Source of the DNA: Comamonadaceae bacterium 2PF | GTDB lineage: Bacteria > Pseudomonadota > Gammaproteobacteria > Burkholderiales > Burkholderiaceae_C | NCBI GenBank assembly: GCA_005502875.1 | Contig: SCMV01000025.1 | Span: 1 to 58,309, forward strand | Direction of reading: 5' to 3' | Length of the DNA: 58,309 nucleotides | Shown here: positions 55,718-58,309 of the stretch, in pieces | Layout: every line of letters starts with the position of its first letter | How positions within the stretch are numbered: the first letter of the stretch is position 1 | Notes under the pieces: model-generated | The model's input: the letters and a program-made list of their open reading frames with translations, nothing else | Database searches by the model: none | Told to the model about the DNA's origin: nothing | Made by a program: the position numbers and the translations under genes

Positions 55718-57268
55718 TCAGTTGACCCTGAACACCGAGATGGCTTCTGCCAGCCGATTGGCGCGCAGGGCCAACTGGCTGGCTGCTTGCGTCGACTGGT
55801 GCACCATGGCTGCGTTCTGCTGCGTGACCTCGTCGAGGTGCCCCACGGCGCTCGTGACCTGGTCGATCCCCGTGGCCTGTTCCTTGGAGGCCTGGCTGAT
55901 TTGCTCGATGAGGTGGTTGACTTCGGTCACCTTGCTCACGATGCCTTCCATGGCTGCGCCTGCAGAGTTGACCAGGGCGCTGCCCGCTTCCACCCGCTCC
56001 ACGCTGGTCTGGATCAGGCCCTTGATTTCACGGGCAGATTCGGCCGATCGCTGAGCCAGGCTGCGCACTTCCCCAGCCACCACCGCAAAGCCGCGGCCCT
56101 GCTCACCAGCACGAGCCGCCTCCACAGCGGCGTTGAGCGCCAGGATGTTGGTCTGAAAGGCAATGCCGTCGATGACACCGATGATGTCGGCGATTCGGCG
56201 CGAACTGTCGGTGATTTCTCGCATGGTTTCGATCACCTGGCTGACGACCTGTCCACCATGGCTGGCGGCGTCGTTGGCTTGGGTGGCAAAGGTGTTGGCA
56301 TCGAATGCGGTTTGGGTGTTGGCACGCACGGTCGATGTCATTTGCGTCATCGAGGCGGCGGTTTGCTGCAGCTGGGCGGCTGTCGCTTCGGTGCGGCCAT
56401 GCAGGTCCTGGTTGCCTTGCTCGATGTCTTGCGTGGCGCCTTGCACCCCATTGACCTGGTTGGTCACGTCGTCGACCAGCGAACGCAGGTTCAGGCCCGA
56501 CTGGTTGACCGCGCGCAGCAACATGCCGATGGTGTCGGCGCGGTTGAGGTTCAGGTTCTTGCCGGGCTGACCGGTGGCCACGGCCGAGGCTTGCTTGTGA
56601 ACCTGCTCCAGGGGTTGGGCGATCTGGGTGTTCAGCCACCAGATGCCCAGGGCCGATGCAAGGAGGTCAGAGCCGATCAGCCAGGCCATCTGCATGGCAT
56701 CGAGTTGCAGCAGCGCGCCCAGGCCGGTGCTGACCAGCGTGATCAGCAGGGGGGCGAGCGCCAGGCGCCAGCGCAGGCTCATGAGCTGGTGCACCGAGCG
56801 CCAACTCGACCAGCCGCGGTGCACGACCAGGCCCTTGTGAAAGCCCAGCGAGCCCGCCTTGTGTTCCCTGAACAGCCGGTAGAGGTCCTCGGCCTGCTGG
56901 ACTTCCTGGCGGGACGGGCGGGTGCGCACCGACATGTAGCCGGTGACCTGCCCGCCGCGCATCACGGGCGTGGCGTTGGCGCGAACCCAGTAGTGGTCGC
57001 CGTTCTTGCAGCGGTTCTTGACCAGCGCGGTCCAGGACTCGCCTGCCTTGAGGGAGGCCCACATGTCGGCGAAGGCCTCCTGCGGCATGTCCGGGTGCCG
57101 CACGAGGTTGTGGGGCTGCCCCATCAGTTCGTCTCTCTCAAAGCCGCTGACCTGGACAAACGCCTCGTTGGCGTAGGTGATCCGACTGTGCGAATCTGTC
57201 GTGGACAAAAGCGTGGCGTCGGCGGGAAAGTCCAGCTCCTTTTGCGTGACGGGAAGGTTCGTGCGCAT
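55718..57268 (-). CDS. PAS-containing methyl-accepting chemotaxis protein (Aer-like)
   Basis: A chemoreceptor of 516 residues for energy or redox taxis. The N-terminal PAS domain (about 14-115) contains [19 protein letters not shown] and [18 protein letters not shown], which in Aer binds FAD. Two membrane helices (about 170-205), a HAMP-like linker and the cytosolic signalling domain follow. The tip has the conserved [20 protein letters not shown]. No periplasmic sensing domain is present. ATG 57268 gives the normal N-terminus MRTNLPVTQ. Confidence 0.93.
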   Translation of the reverse strand: MRTNLPVTQKELDFPADATLLSTTDSHSRITYANEAFVQVSGFERDELMGQPHNLVRHPDMPQEAFADMWASLKAGESWTALVKNRCKNGDHYWVRANATPVMRGGQVTGYMSVRTRPSRQEVQQAEDLYRLFREHKAGSLGFHKGLVVHRGWSSWRSVHQLMSLRWRLALAPLLITLVSTGLGALLQLDAMQMAWLIGSDLLASALGIWWLNTQIAQPLEQVHKQASAVATGQPGKNLNLNRADTIGMLLRAVNQSGLNLRSLVDDVTNQVNGVQGATQDIEQGNQDLHGRTEATAAQLQQTAASMTQMTSTVRANTQTAFDANTFATQANDAASHGGQVVSQVIETMREITDSSRRIADIIGVIDGIAFQTNILALNAAVEAARAGEQGRGFAVVAGEVRSLAQRSAESAREIKGLIQTSVERVEAGSALVNSAGAAMEGIVSKVTEVNHLIEQISQASKEQATGIDQVTSAVGHLDEVTQQNAAMVHQSTQAASQLALRANRLAEAISVFRVN

Positions 57269-57379
57269 GACAGCCTCTGAAACTGATTGAAACGCTTGGG
57301 TATTCGGACCCCCCCTGGAGAAATGAAGCGCTTTTTTCAGTTTCGATGTCGGCGGGCGCAATCCTCACGCATGCCCCTT

Positions 57380-57404
57380 TGCGCGGCGTGGCTGAGCGCC
57401 GCGA
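57380..57404. terminator. Hairpin between dioxygenase and chemoreceptor
   Basis: CGCGGCG and CGCCGCG pair perfectly over a loop of 8 nt. It lies 50 bp after the stop of the dioxygenase gene. No T run on the minus strand, so strength is unclear. Confidence 0.45.
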
Positions 57405-57452
57405 TGCAGGGTTTTTGTCTAAGTCAAATGCATGTCGGATTGAGGTCCAGGT

Positions 57453-58280
57453 TCAGACCGACATGCCCACCGTGATGGTGGCCACGTAGCCGTTGCCGAC
57501 GTCGCCGGTGACGCTGAGCATCTGCGTGTCGTGCCCGTCCGAGAAGACGTTGTCGGAGGCGAAGCTGACCTGCGCGAAGTTGCTGATGCTGGCGCTGTAG
57601 CCGTTGGCGTTGTCGTAGACCGCTTCGCAGACCTCGGTGGGGAAGGCCATTTGCGAGGTCAGCAGCTTGTTGTCGGCGCTGGTGGCGGTGGTGAGGCTGC
57701 GGTAGACCTCGAAGTGGATGTGCGGCATGCGGCCGCTGTAACACCCGGGAAAGATGGTGGTGAAGGTGGCCGTGCCGCTGCTGTCGGTGGCCTGCACGCC
57801 GCGCAGGTAGTTCTCGCTGGTGACGCCGCTGGAGTAAAGCGAGTACTTGCCGTCGCGCGTGCAGTGCCACAGGTAGATGGCCCAACCGTCCAGCGTGGCG
57901 CAACTGGCGTTGACGTTGACCAGGCGAACGCGCAGCGTCAGCGGCACGCCAGCCGCGGTGCCCGAGGCCGAACCCACGCTGGTGCGGATGTCGCTGCGCA
58001 CGATGCCCGAGAGCATCAGCGCGTTGACCACGCTGCCGCTGACGCTGTTGGAGCCGTCGGCGGGGTAGGGGCCTTGGGTTTCGGTGGGGATGACGCTGCA
58101 GACCTCGCCGCTGGCGCTGGTGGCCGTGGTGGTGCTGCTGCTTTGGGCCGTGCTGGACGTTGCGGCGTCGCCTCCGCCTCCGCAGGCTGCCAGGCCCGTG
58201 GCACCGAGCAGGCTGCCTCCGCCGAGTGCGGCGAGCCAGGACAGGGTGCGTCGGCGATCTGGCTGCGCGAGTTCGGCCAT
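57453..58280 (-). CDS. Intradiol dioxygenase-like lipoprotein
   Basis: An exported protein of 275 residues with the intradiol ring-cleavage fold. The N-terminus has RRRTLSWLAALGGGSLLG and a lipobox-like LAAC, so it may leave by the Tat route and be lipid-anchored. The catalytic domain starts PTETQGPYPADG. The iron ligands expected in this family are visible: Tyr in HCTRDGKYSLYS, Tyr in FPGCYSGRMPHIHFEV and both His of the latter. Cytosolic relatives open catechol-type rings; exported ones have unproven substrates. ATG 58280 is used. The frame stays open to the window edge (GTG 58289 is an alternative), so the start cannot be settled. Confidence 0.85.
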   Translation of the reverse strand: MAELAQPDRRRTLSWLAALGGGSLLGATGLAACGGGGDAATSSTAQSSSTTTATSASGEVCSVIPTETQGPYPADGSNSVSGSVVNALMLSGIVRSDIRTSVGSASGTAAGVPLTLRVRLVNVNASCATLDGWAIYLWHCTRDGKYSLYSSGVTSENYLRGVQATDSSGTATFTTIFPGCYSGRMPHIHFEVYRSLTTATSADNKLLTSQMAFPTEVCEAVYDNANGYSASISNFAQVSFASDNVFSDGHDTQMLSVTGDVGNGYVATITVGMSV

Positions 58281-58309
58281 GCGGCGCACATCGCCTTGCA
58301 GGCCCAGGC

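Overview
The window reads as chromosomal DNA of a GC-rich betaproteobacterium of the order Burkholderiales. The basis is the set of housekeeping blocks (hpf-ptsN-hprK, fur/bamE/dapB-exbB-exbD, argB next to a pyrimidine 5'-nucleotidase and slmA), several PEP-CTERM proteins, a PglL-type ligase and a CCCCTCGAGGGG-type intergenic repeat of the kind common in the Comamonadaceae/Aquabacterium-Leptothrix area. The genus is inference. No rRNA, tRNA, CRISPR array, prophage or insertion sequence was seen.

Layout. 1-12.7 kb is mixed: a lipoprotein cut by the left edge, a DUF2946-like protein, argB, nucleotidase and slmA, a minus-strand group of a secreted 5'-nucleotidase plus two PEP-CTERM proteins, a DUF815 ATPase with a MutT hydrolase, a crotonase, a third PEP-CTERM-like protein, a SWIB protein and an Old Yellow Enzyme. 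12.7-40.5 kb is an iron island with five Fur-box-like sites. Its left arm (minus strand) has a TonB siderophore receptor, an alpha-hydroxy-acid oxidase, a PiuC dioxygenase and an Fe(III)-binding protein. Its central operon (plus strand) is macA-macB-outer membrane factor-PepSY-DUF2271-DUF4198-apbE-membrane flavoreductase. A Fiu-like receptor and a second PiuC follow. After these come a gene-free stretch that looks like a Fur-controlled small RNA, a TerC gene behind a yybP-ykoY (Mn2+) riboswitch, and a heme-uptake operon (small protein, PEP-CTERM protein, hmuR, S, T, U, V). 40.5-58.3 kb is housekeeping again: bepA, moaC, pglL-like, hpf, ptsN, hprK, fur, bamE, dapB, exbB, exbD, msrP, msrQ, then a CocE hydrolase, an AEC transporter, a PAS chemoreceptor and an intradiol dioxygenase.

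How the genes may work together. ExbB/ExbD energise TonB and so the three receptors in the window, and Fur probably controls all the iron genes and itself. The central operon combines a MacAB-type exporter with a possible NADPH-to-periplasm flavin chain. The membrane-anchored FAD/FMN reductase and PepSY protein could pass electrons to the DUF2271 protein, which carries a flavinylation-like motif (DGVSAATR) and sits three genes before apbE. The model is import of a ferric siderophore, release of iron by reduction in the periplasm, and re-export of the ligand by MacAB, without siderophore synthesis genes nearby.

The least expected signal is at 31492-31662 (minus strand): a -35/-10 pair 17 bp apart overlapping a Fur box, a predicted start at the first base of a 28-nt arm, its complement about 100 nt later, and then six Ts. 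This looks like an undescribed iron-responsive small RNA.
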